Shown here one piece after another: positions 1-6,008 of a DNA stretch of 6,825 nt. This stretch comes from Phycisphaerales bacterium. Lineage in GTDB: Bacteria > Planctomycetota > Phycisphaerae > Phycisphaerales > UBA1924. How positions within the stretch are numbered: position 1 is the stretch's first letter; each line of letters opens with the position of its first letter. Position numbers and translations under genes: made by a program. Under the pieces are notes generated by a model, which worked only from the letters and a program-made list of their open reading frames with translations, had not been told where the DNA came from and did not search any database. The stretch covers positions 1-6,825 of the forward strand of contig JAUXUZ010000468.1 of the NCBI GenBank assembly GCA_030680655.1, given 5' to 3'.

Positions 1-1061
1 ACCCCCGCCGCCACACACACCAGGCCGTCGCTGTGCAGCAGGTTGTCCAGCCGGATCTTCCCCAGCAGGCTCAGCAGCGGCACATCCGCCGGCCAGGTTC
101 CCCCCCGCCCCCGCTCCGCCTGACGCCACGAATCAACCATCCCCGCCTCCAGCAGCGGCCGCAGCAGGTGCCCATCCGTCGTCGCGTTGAAGTCGCCCGC
201 CAGCACCCGCTCGACCCGCACGCCGTCAGCGCCCGACTCGCTCAGCGATGCCCGCACCGCCCGGGCCAGCCCCAGCGCTTCACGACGCTGCTCGGCGATC
301 ACGCTCAGCCCAACCGGCGAGAGCAGGTGCACATCCGTAATTCGTACCAGCCCCCCGTCAAGCCGCACATCCACCGTGATCTGCGGCTGGCTGCTCCACC
401 GACCGCCACCCTCACTCGGATATACGCGGGCGTCGCCGACAAACGGCATCCGGCTGTAGACCGCCTGACCGAACCCGTCGTCACGCGCCATCTCCACCCG
501 GTGCGGGTACCGCGCCAGCACCGGCCGCAGGAACCCCTCAAGCGCGGGCGTGTACTCCTGAATCACGATCAGATCGGCGTCACACGCCAGCGCCTCGCGG
601 TCGATCGCCTCCACGCTGCACCGCCCAAACAACGCGTTGACCGTCAGCACGGTGAGCCGCGATTCGCCAGCCGCACCCGCCCCGCCCGCGGGTCTCCACT
701 TCCACGCCTCCGGCCCAATCCACACCGCCCCGACAACGGCCGCCAACAGCGCCAGCCGCCGCAGCCCGATCAACCACGCAAGCACACCCACCACCGCCAC
801 CCCCACACCGCACTGCAGACCGAACGTCCGCAGCATGCACGCCGCGTGCGTCACCGCCACCGTCAACCGATCACCCCGCTCCAGCAGCGCCGGGCACGCA
901 AACGCGAAGAGCGTCGCCGCGCCGGCCCCGGCTACCACCACCCCCACCGGCCACTTCCACCGCCGCGCAATGCCCGCGCGGACCGATCTGGCCCCCGTAC
1001 CGGCCCCAGCCTCATTCGCAGCCTCAGACGCCCCCGCGGCACAGACGTTCGTTGGTTCCAC
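1..1061 (-). CDS. Membrane-anchored endonuclease/exonuclease/phosphatase family protein, 3' end missing
   Basis: The minus-strand frame is open from the left edge, so the C-terminus lies outside the window. With the GTG at 1059-1061 as residue 1, three hydrophobic segments lie at about residues 38-60, 82-100 and 102-119, followed by the EEP catalytic domain. Metal and catalytic signatures seen are TVN (N142), IQEY (E169), DVHLL (H245) and GDFNAT (G289 onward). A segment near the left edge, KIRLDNLL, approaches the C-terminal Asp/His motif, which is cut off. EEP proteins with three N-terminal membrane helices are common in bacteria; they are thought to be metal-dependent phosphodiesterases facing the periplasm, and the substrate cannot be told. 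The start is uncertain: no in-frame ATG precedes the first helix, GTG at 1074-1076 is an alternative, and the first ATG (834-836) would remove the first helix. Divergently arranged with the methyltransferase gene. The family call is firm. Confidence 0.88.
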   Translation of the reverse strand, partial: MEPTNVCAAGASEAANEAGAGTGARSVRAGIARRWKWPVGVVVAGAGAATLFAFACPALLERGDRLTVAVTHAACMLRTFGLQCGVGVAVVGVLAWLIGLRRLALLAAVVGAVWIGPEAWKWRPAGGAGAAGESRLTVLTVNALFGRCSVEAIDREALACDADLIVIQEYTPALEGFLRPVLARYPHRVEMARDDGFGQAVYSRMPFVGDARVYPSEGGGRWSSQPQITVDVRLDGGLVRITDVHLLSPVGLSVIAEQRREALGLARAVRASLSESGADGVRVERVLAGDFNATTDGHLLRPLLEAGMVDSWRQAERGRGGTWPADVPLLSLLGKIRLDNLLHSDGLVCVAAG

Positions 1062-1111
1062 GCCACCCCTACGCACCGCACCCCGCAACAGATCGGCTAT
1101 TCTGCACTCCC

Positions 1112-1798
1112 TTGGCCAACCCACAACCCCAACCAGCCGCCACCTCCAAGCGCCCCAAGCCCGCCCACGCCTCGAAGGAGCCCCCCCGCGCCAAGCGGTC
1201 GTTCCTCGCCGCCTACCTCAAGAACCCAAACCAGGTCGGCGCCCTCCTCCCGTCGTCAAAGCACCTCGCCAAACGCATGATCCGCTCCAGCGGCATCGAG
1301 CACGCACGCACCGTCGTTGAGTACGGACCCGGCACCGGCGCCTTCAGCGGGCACATCGCCGCCGCACTCCCCCGCGGCGGAAAGTACTTCGCCATCGAAC
1401 TCTCCGAGACCCTCACCGCCCTCTTCAAAGAACGACACCCCGGCCTCCACATCCACACCGCCTCCGTCAGCGACCTGCCGCGCCTGCTCAGGCTCGAGGG
1501 CATCCCACCAACCAACTCAATCGACGTCGTCTTCTGCGGCCTCCCCTGGGCGTCGTTCAACGAGAAGCTCCAGCGCCAGCTGCTCATGGCCACCCACCGC
1601 GCGCTGCGCCCCGGCGGCGTCATGCTCACGTTCTGCTACCTCGGGCTCGACTCGATCACCCCCGGCGGCAAGCGCCTCAAGAAACTCCTCCCCCACTACT
1701 TCGCACGCGTCGAGCGCACCGACCTTGTGCTCCGCAACTTCCCCCCCGCGTTCGTCTACCGCTGCACCAAGGGCGTGGACCCGACCGCACGGTCATAA
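1112..1798 (+). CDS. SAM-dependent methyltransferase, phospholipid N-methyltransferase (PmtA/COG3963) type
   Basis: About 228 residues if started at TTG 1112. The N-terminal block FLAAYLKNPNQVGALLPSS (from residue 31) is the hallmark of the bacterial phospholipid N-methyltransferase group. It is followed by the class I SAM-binding motif VVEYGPGTGAFS (residues 68-79), the post-motif block DVVFCGLPWASF (from 138), and a C-terminal RNFPPAFVYR-like end typical of these enzymes. Known members methylate phosphatidylethanolamine toward phosphatidylcholine at the membrane; whether this one does is inferred from family resemblance. No ATG exists before codon 56, so the start must be TTG: either 1112 or 1052 (248 residues). 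Neither has a convincing ribosome binding site. TATTCT at 1098-1103 lies where a -10 box for a near-leaderless transcript would be, without a good -35. The first 30 residues are Pro/Lys/Ala-rich. A terminator hairpin follows 21 bp after the stop. Confidence 0.85.
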   Translation: MANPQPQPAATSKRPKPAHASKEPPRAKRSFLAAYLKNPNQVGALLPSSKHLAKRMIRSSGIEHARTVVEYGPGTGAFSGHIAAALPRGGKYFAIELSETLTALFKERHPGLHIHTASVSDLPRLLRLEGIPPTNSIDVVFCGLPWASFNEKLQRQLLMATHRALRPGGVMLTFCYLGLDSITPGGKRLKKLLPHYFARVERTDLVLRNFPPAFVYRCTKGVDPTARS

Positions 1799-1818
1799 CC
1801 ACACCGCAGACCGGGTGC

Positions 1819-1850
1819 CGCAGAGTCCTGCTTTGAGGACTCTGCGTCTT
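1819..1850 (+). terminator. Perfect 11-bp hairpin, probable terminator of the methyltransferase gene
   Basis: CGCAGAGTCCT at 1819-1829 is exactly complementary to AGGACTCTGCG at 1836-1846, with a 6-base loop GCTTTG. TCTT follows on the plus strand, a weak U tract. It lies between two converging genes, the usual place for a shared terminator. On the minus strand no T-run follows, so its strength for the lipoprotein gene is doubtful. Confidence 0.75.
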
Positions 1851-1893
1851 CAATAGGCCACACAGCGCGTCGCCACTCCCCACGCGCACCTAT

Positions 1894-2817
1894 CTACCGC
1901 AGCACAAGCTCCGTCACGCGCTCGTCGATCAGGCCAGTCGCCTTGTCGCGCAGCGTCACCTTTACCGCGTACTTACCCGCCACCAGCCACGGTGAAAGGT
2001 CGATCCGCTGCACCAGAAAGTGGTCGCGACGCTTCCCCACCGCAACATCGCGGCACGGCTGCTCCGGCACATACAGCACCTGCTCGTCGGTCCCCTTCCC
2101 CTCCTCGCTCAACCGGTAGACCGACACCGTCTGGCCAAGGTCCACCACCCACTGCGTCTTCCCGTCGTCGGTCGTCGGCGCCGTCTCGTCGCCGCTGAGC
2201 GTCCGGTATGCGAACCCGTCCACCTGCGTGTAGACAAGCAGCGGCACCGGCCGCCCCGTGATCTTCGCCGTCTCCAGCCGCGTGAACCGCCCGAACCCAT
2301 CCACCTTCGAGCACAGCGCAATCACCCGGATCCGAAACGCCTGGTGCTTCAACGCCTCCGCTGAACCCGCCACCGCGCCGGCACTGAAGAACCCCGCGAT
2401 CCCGCCAGCCATCGGCGCCGCCTCGCGCGGCGCTGCCGGTGCCGCGAACACCGCGCTCGGTGAAGGCAGCGGCACCGCGATCGTCACACTCTCCGGCGCT
2501 TCCACCGGCGCACCCGCCGCGTCCGCGCTTGGCATTGGCACCGCAACGTCCGCCCCCGCCGCCGGCGCAGCGTTCCTGTCGGCGCGAACGACCGGCGCCG
2601 CGTCCGCGGCCGGCCTGGTGCCGCCGGACTTCTCTTCATCCCAGAACCGTGACATCGCATCAGCGCTGCGCGCGACAAGGTCCGCGGTTGCGCCACGCTC
2701 TTCAGCCGCGCCGACCTTCGCCCCGGCCACCTCACTCTTCGAAGCCTGCGCGCACGCCCCAACGAACAACGCCACCACCCCAAACACGAAAAACCCGCCA
2801 AGCCTCCGCTTGTCCAT
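1894..2817 (-). CDS. Ala/Pro-rich lipoprotein of unknown function
   Basis: Encodes 307 residues. The start is fixed by ATG at 2815-2817 with an excellent Shine-Dalgarno sequence (GGAGGTG, 2822-2828, six bases from GGAGG to ATG). The frame is open further upstream, but earlier starts have no such site. The N-terminus is a lipoprotein signal: MDKRR, a hydrophobic stretch, then the lipobox VGAC with the lipidated Cys at residue 22, so the protein is probably membrane-anchored and extracytoplasmic. Residues 30-150 are low-complexity, rich in Ala, Pro and Gly, and look like a flexible linker. Residues 155-307 look like a compact, beta-rich domain (for example AFRIRVIALCSKVDGFGRF and KYAVKVTLRDKATGLI) with Cys169 and Cys255 as a possible disulfide. 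I do not recognise this domain and assign no function. It is transcribed divergently from the secreted hydrolase-like gene and converges on the methyltransferase. Confidence 0.85.
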   Translation of the reverse strand: MDKRRLGGFFVFGVVALFVGACAQASKSEVAGAKVGAAEERGATADLVARSADAMSRFWDEEKSGGTRPAADAAPVVRADRNAAPAAGADVAVPMPSADAAGAPVEAPESVTIAVPLPSPSAVFAAPAAPREAAPMAGGIAGFFSAGAVAGSAEALKHQAFRIRVIALCSKVDGFGRFTRLETAKITGRPVPLLVYTQVDGFAYRTLSGDETAPTTDDGKTQWVVDLGQTVSVYRLSEEGKGTDEQVLYVPEQPCRDVAVGKRRDHFLVQRIDLSPWLVAGKYAVKVTLRDKATGLIDERVTELVLR

Positions 2818-3104
2818 CAAGCACCTCCAGTGCTCTTCCGTCATTCGGCCGTTCGCGCGTCTGCGGTGCACACACCGGCCCGCGCCGCCTTCTACCAAAA
2901 AAGTGCAGTAGCGGCACCCAAAAAAGAAGCCAAATAGGACAAACACTTAAGATGAAGCATATTTTACTCCCCTCTTTCGGCGGACAAACGTGCCCAATAC
3001 CCCAAATTACCGCACTTGCTCGGTGCACGTTCGGTTATGTAATCGGTATCTTCCCTCCGTTATAGGAACCGCGGCCGGGGTAGGCCGCAGCGGAGTGATC
3101 AAAG
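2818..3104. promoter_or_regulatory. Divergent intergenic region, lipoprotein / secreted GH56-like gene
   Basis: 287 bp between two divergent start codons, noticeably richer in A+T (about 2890-3065) than the surrounding genes. It should hold both promoters. For the minus-strand gene, TAAAAT (complement of 2961-2966) resembles a -10 box with TTGTCC (complement of 2982-2987) at a short 15-bp spacing. For the plus-strand gene, TATAGG at 3061-3066 is a possible -10 without a clear -35. No RNA gene or small ORF with a ribosome binding site was seen. The individual boxes are weak; the promoter role of the region rests on its position. Confidence 0.5.
3071..3088 (+). other. Small GC hairpin in the 5' leader of the secreted gene
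   Basis: GCGGCC (3071-3076) and GGCCGC (3083-3088) form a perfect 6-bp stem with a GGGGTA loop, just after the candidate -10 (3061-3066) and just before the GGAG ribosome binding site (3092-3095, nine bases from the ATG). It could affect translation or mRNA stability, but short GC palindromes are common in GC-rich DNA. Confidence 0.3.
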
Positions 3105-4481
3105 ATGCTCAGGCACGTTCGGTCAAGCGCACTTCTTGCGCTGGTCCTTCTCTCGCTCGCATCCATCGTCAGCGCATCACCGCCACCGTGGCCGCAGTGG
3201 CCATTCCCAATCACGGCGCCGATCATCGAGCAAGGCCGCCGCGGCATGAACCCGCCGAGCGAGTTCGGGCTCTATTTCGGGATCTATGCCGACCAACCCG
3301 CGTGGTTCAACGTGAACTCGGGTCAGGTCCCGTTCCGCCAGGACATCGTCCTGGTCCCCGCGCTCGCAACGCCCCTCTACGCGGTGCAGGGCCCGCACAT
3401 GATCGAGAACTACCCCGGTGGGCGCCCCGCTTACTACGCCGCATTCCTTCCGCAGCTTCAGGCCCTGCTCACCTCGTGGATCCCGCACGCCAATTTCGAC
3501 GGCCTGCTCATCCTCGACTACGAGTTCTTTTGTCCCTGGTGGACCGGGCACTACGGCTGGCCAAGCAACGAGGGCCCGCTCGCCCATGACTACGACTTCC
3601 GCGACGATTGGCGCGAGGCGCTCAGCATCACGCGAGCCGCCACGCTCGCCCCGATGAACGCCGCCCAGCGCGAGGAGTACTTCAAGCAGGAGTGGATGTC
3701 GACCACGCGCGAGTTCTTCGAGCTCACCGTCGCCGCCGTCCGCGCTGTCCGCCCGCTCGCCAAGGTCGGCATCTACAACCAACCGACGCAGACCTACTGG
3801 GACTGGGTCTTCCCCGTCTCCGCCCACAACATGCGCGTCGGCCACGACGAGGTCCCCTGGTTCTGGCAACTCGTTGATGTCGTTATCCCCTCCATCTACA
3901 GCTTCTACCAGTCCATCCCCGACGGCCAGGTGAAGGGCCCGGGCCAAGACCACCAGTCCGCGTTCGAGTTCTACGTCCGCAACAACATCGCCGAGGCTCA
4001 GCGCTGCGCCAACGGAAAGCCCGTCTACCCGTACGTGTCGTTCGCCTACCACTCCAGCAACGCCTGGTACGGCACGCAGAACTGCAACACGTTCAACACG
4101 CAGCGGCCGCTCCAGATCAGCCGCGAGATGGGCTGCAACGGGGCGCTCGTCTGGGGCTGGTACCGCACCCAGCAGGACTACGACACCCAGGCCCCCTACT
4201 TCAACAACACCGTCGTCCCCTTCCTCGAGCAGTTCTCAACGCTCCCCGCCATCCCCTACGCGCGCGACCAATGCCCGCCCGATATCGGCAGTCAGGGCGG
4301 CGTCCCCGGGCCGGACGGCCTGCTCAACCAGAACGACTTCGTCGTCTTCCTCAACCGCTACTTCGCGTCCAGCTACCTCGCAGACGTCGGCCGGCAGGGC
4401 GGCCTCCAGGGCTCAGACGGTCTCCTCAACAACAACGACTTCGTCGCCTACGTCGACATGTACATGAACGGCTGCCGCTGA
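3105..4481 (+). CDS. Secreted GH56 (hyaluronidase)-like protein with C-terminal GC-type dockerin repeats
   Basis: Encodes 458 residues, starting at an ATG with GGAG nine bases upstream. Residues 1-24 form a Sec signal peptide (basic MLRHVR, hydrophobic core, SAS cleavage region). Residues about 53-378 match, by eye, the block order of GH56 hyaluronidases. A GRPAYYAAFLPQLQALL helix leads to a strand ending in the acidic pair of LDYEFF (D138, E140), like the catalytic D-x-E of bee and mammalian enzymes. Then come an AVRAVRPLAKVGIYNQP strand, a VIPSIYSFY block (Y265), FEFYVRNNIAEA, PVYPYVSFAY, and CNGALVWGWY (W350). Residues 393-457 hold two dockerin-like repeats with acidic loops and end in NGC plus Arg, typical of Phycisphaerae secreted proteins. 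The inferred role is cleavage of a hyaluronan- or chondroitin-like polysaccharide outside the cell; inactivity or another substrate is possible. The dockerin tail is firm, the GH56 fold likely, the substrate unknown. Confidence 0.8.
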   Translation: MLRHVRSSALLALVLLSLASIVSASPPPWPQWPFPITAPIIEQGRRGMNPPSEFGLYFGIYADQPAWFNVNSGQVPFRQDIVLVPALATPLYAVQGPHMIENYPGGRPAYYAAFLPQLQALLTSWIPHANFDGLLILDYEFFCPWWTGHYGWPSNEGPLAHDYDFRDDWREALSITRAATLAPMNAAQREEYFKQEWMSTTREFFELTVAAVRAVRPLAKVGIYNQPTQTYWDWVFPVSAHNMRVGHDEVPWFWQLVDVVIPSIYSFYQSIPDGQVKGPGQDHQSAFEFYVRNNIAEAQRCANGKPVYPYVSFAYHSSNAWYGTQNCNTFNTQRPLQISREMGCNGALVWGWYRTQQDYDTQAPYFNNTVVPFLEQFSTLPAIPYARDQCPPDIGSQGGVPGPDGLLNQNDFVVFLNRYFASSYLADVGRQGGLQGSDGLLNNNDFVAYVDMYMNGCR

Positions 4482-4483
4482 CG

Positions 4484-4579
4484 GCAATCCACTCCTATTT
4501 GTCCTACATCCGTGACCGGCTCACCGTTGCCCGCGAATTGCTGACCGAGAGCGGCTCGATCTTCATGCAGATCGGCGAC
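4484..4579 (+). pseudogene. Fragment 1 of a type III-like DNA methyltransferase (Mod)
   Basis: The frame reads (from 4487) IHSYLSYIRDRLTVARELL and then TESGSIFMQIGD, the block of Mod-type DNA methyltransferases that lies after the DPPY motif. It has no start codon or ribosome binding site and begins within about six bases of the stop codon of the upstream gene, in a different frame from it. The part that should precede it, including the catalytic DPPY motif, is absent. After IGD (GAC at 4577-4579) the homology stops abruptly, and the expected next residues, ENVHLVR, are found on the opposite strand at 5437 downward. I therefore read this as a truncated piece of a broken gene or a chimeric join. 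Confidence 0.8.
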
Positions 4580-5437
4580 CGTGAGGGCGCCGTAGCGCTT
4601 GGCCTCCTCACCCACGCGCGGGTCGAAGGCGAAGCCGGCGATAAGGAGGGTGTCGAAGCCGACGCCTTTCACCGCTTCCTTGGCGGCCTCTTTCACCAGC
4701 TCGGGGCCGACGGTGCCGTGCTCGGGGCCGATGCAGACGGCGACACGCTGCCGTTTGCCCACTTTGTCGGTGTACGCGCCCGCCCCTTGGATCCACTCGC
4801 CCGGGTGCGGGTCGAGGGTCTCGAAGGCCATCTTCTCGCCTTTGAACGTGTTCTGCACGCCCGCACGCTTCATGTTGTCGAGGATGAGGCGGCCGAAGTC
4901 GTCGGGGCCGATGACCTTGGTGGTGACCGTCGTTCCTTCCACCTCCTCCCCCTTGGTCGAACGCTCGCGCTTGGTCTCCAGGCTCAGGGTGCGGTGGGGG
5001 CTGAGGCTCTCCACCGTGAAGGGGCCGCAGACGCGGATGCCCTTGGCATCCTCGTACGGCTTGTCGTAGAGCACCTCGGTCTCGGCGTGGCGCTTGATGG
5101 CGCGGTCGATCTCGTCGCGGCTCATCCCCTCTTTGATGTCGGGGTTGTTGGCGAGGCTGGCGGGGTCTTCCTTTTCGTCGGCGGTCATGGGGCGCCGCGT
5201 GCCATCAGCAAGCTCAACTTGGTCGTAGCGCTCGATAGAAACTCCTTCGATCTTGTCGAGGTAGAGCTTTCGAGCCTTAATACGCTCCCTGTCCTTGGCA
5301 AACCACAGGATGTAATCGGCAGTCCCCGCTAGCAGCTCAGACGGCTGCCCTGCGGTCTTGCGTGTGACGATTGAGGCTACGAAGTTGTCAGAGCCAAACA
5401 CTTCATCCATCACGCTGCGCACGAGGTGAACGTTCTC
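4580..5437 (-). pseudogene. Fragment 2 of the Mod gene, inverted, with an apparent internal deletion
   Basis: Read on the minus strand, the 286 codons start ENVHLVRSVMDEVFGSDNF, exactly what should follow fragment 1, and end GFAFDPRVGEEAKRYGALTV (the last V lies in the shared GTC), exactly what should precede fragment 3. The segment is thus inverted relative to its flanks. Within it, DPASL (end of a block near ELADGTRR) runs directly into ANNPDIKEGM at about 5150-5158. In Mod relatives, as I recall them, these blocks are separated by roughly 200 residues containing the FxGSGTT SAM-binding motif, which is missing here. No stop codon or frameshift is seen. The minus-strand frame happens to stay open beyond both edges (about 4448-5602), so automatic callers may report one chimeric 384-residue protein whose two ends are not Mod sequence. 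Confidence 0.8.
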
Positions 5438-5971
5438 GTCCTCCCCGTCCGCATCAACGCCGACATCGCCATGGGCGACCTCCTCAAGAAAACCGGCGCA
5501 GGCAACCTCTTCATGATCTTCGGCGAGCCGGATGTAGTGATCCGGCCGGCCTCGGGTACCCCCTCGCTCCGCGAGGGGTCCGACAAGAAGGGGGAACACC
5601 ACGCCGAGCGTGGTGGTACCCAGATCGAAGTCGAGATCAAGGGTCTCGACGTCTACGACCCCACCACCGGCGAGGTCCGCTCCTCATCAGTCGGCGACAT
5701 CGCCTGCTGGTTCATCGACACCGACTACAATGGCGAGAGCTTCTTCGTCCGCCACGCCTACTTCACCGGCGCGGCCAGCAAAGAAGACGGCGGCCCCTAC
5801 GACCGCCTCAAGCGGGCGCTGCGGGCCGAGGTAGACGAAGGCGCATGGAGCACCCTCTACAGCACCGTGAGCCGCCCGTTCGACAAGCCCAAGGGGAAGG
5901 GAGGGGGGAAGATCGCGGTGAAGGTGATCAACCACTACGGCGATGAAGTGCTGAAGGTCTTCGTGGTGTGA
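5438..5971 (+). pseudogene. Fragment 3 of the Mod gene, 3' end
   Basis: Plus-strand frame from GTC 5438 to TGA 5971, about 177 residues. It begins VLPVRINADIAMGDLLKKTG and continues through GNLFMIFGEPDVVI, EIKGLDVYDPTTGEV, DIACWFIDTDYNGESFF and DRLKRALRAEVDEGAW to KVINHYGDEVLKVF, the C-terminal region found in a group of large type III-like site-specific DNA methyltransferases. An automatic start would be GTG 5426, but no ribosome binding site supports it and the four codons before 5438 belong to the inverted segment. Joined to the re-inverted fragment 2 and fragment 1 it gives one frame of about 494 residues, still lacking the catalytic motifs. It contains an in-frame palindromic insertion (5554-5620). 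With fragments 1 and 2 on other strands or without a start, no functional methyltransferase can be made from this locus as written. Confidence 0.78.
5554..5620 (+). repeat. In-frame double-hairpin palindromic element inside the Mod 3' fragment
   Basis: Two hairpins stand in tandem. CCCCTCGC (5560-5567) pairs with GCGAGGGG (5571-5578) across a 3-base loop TCC. CACCACGC (5597-5604) pairs with GCGTGGTG (5608-5615) across a 3-base loop CGA. The unit is bounded by the palindrome GGTACC at 5555-5560 and 5615-5620. It spans 66 bp (22 codons), keeps the frame, and encodes a hydrophilic stretch (GTPSLREGS... AERGGT) between the conserved blocks GEPDVVI and VEIKGLDVYD, where I expect only a short link in relatives. 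This resembles a small mobile palindromic repeat inserted in coding sequence; its copy number in the genome cannot be seen here. Confidence 0.65.
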
Positions 5972-5994
5972 TGTGGAGTCTCGTGGGCGTTTGT

Positions 5995-6001
5995 GAGGAG
6001 G
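5995..6001 (+). promoter_or_regulatory. Strong ribosome binding site of the DUF6398 gene
   Basis: GAGGAGG, seven bases before the ATG at 6009, fixes that start. The 37-bp gap after the Mod stop holds no evident terminator or promoter, which suggests co-transcription. Confidence 0.75.
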
Positions 6002-6008
6002 ATTTACG

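Noticed and set aside
33..1280. 415-codon plus-strand open frame over the EEP gene
   Set aside because: Its translation is Arg/Pro/His-rich low complexity with no recognisable domain; the minus-strand frame has clear EEP motifs. Long antisense frames are expected in such GC-rich DNA.
2867..2878. GGTG/CACC inverted repeat upstream of the lipoprotein gene
   Set aside because: A 4-bp stem is too short to distinguish from chance in GC-rich sequence.
3025..3123. 11-bp direct repeat GCACGTTCGGT at 3025-3035 and 3113-3123 as an operator pair
   Set aside because: A few 11-base duplications are expected by chance in a window of this size, and one copy lies within the signal-peptide codons; no palindromic symmetry supports a binding site.
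4271..5332. 353-codon plus-strand open frame across the end of the secreted gene and the inverted segment
   Set aside because: It overlaps the dockerin coding region out of frame, then includes mod fragment 1 (4487-4579), and after that is the antisense of the inverted Mod fragment. It is a by-product of the rearrangement, not a gene in itself.
4540..5460. Site-specific invertase system flipping mod
   Set aside because: I compared both inversion ends and found only the 3-bp GAC/GTC match, and no recombinase gene is in the window; the inversion stands, but a dedicated switch is not supported.
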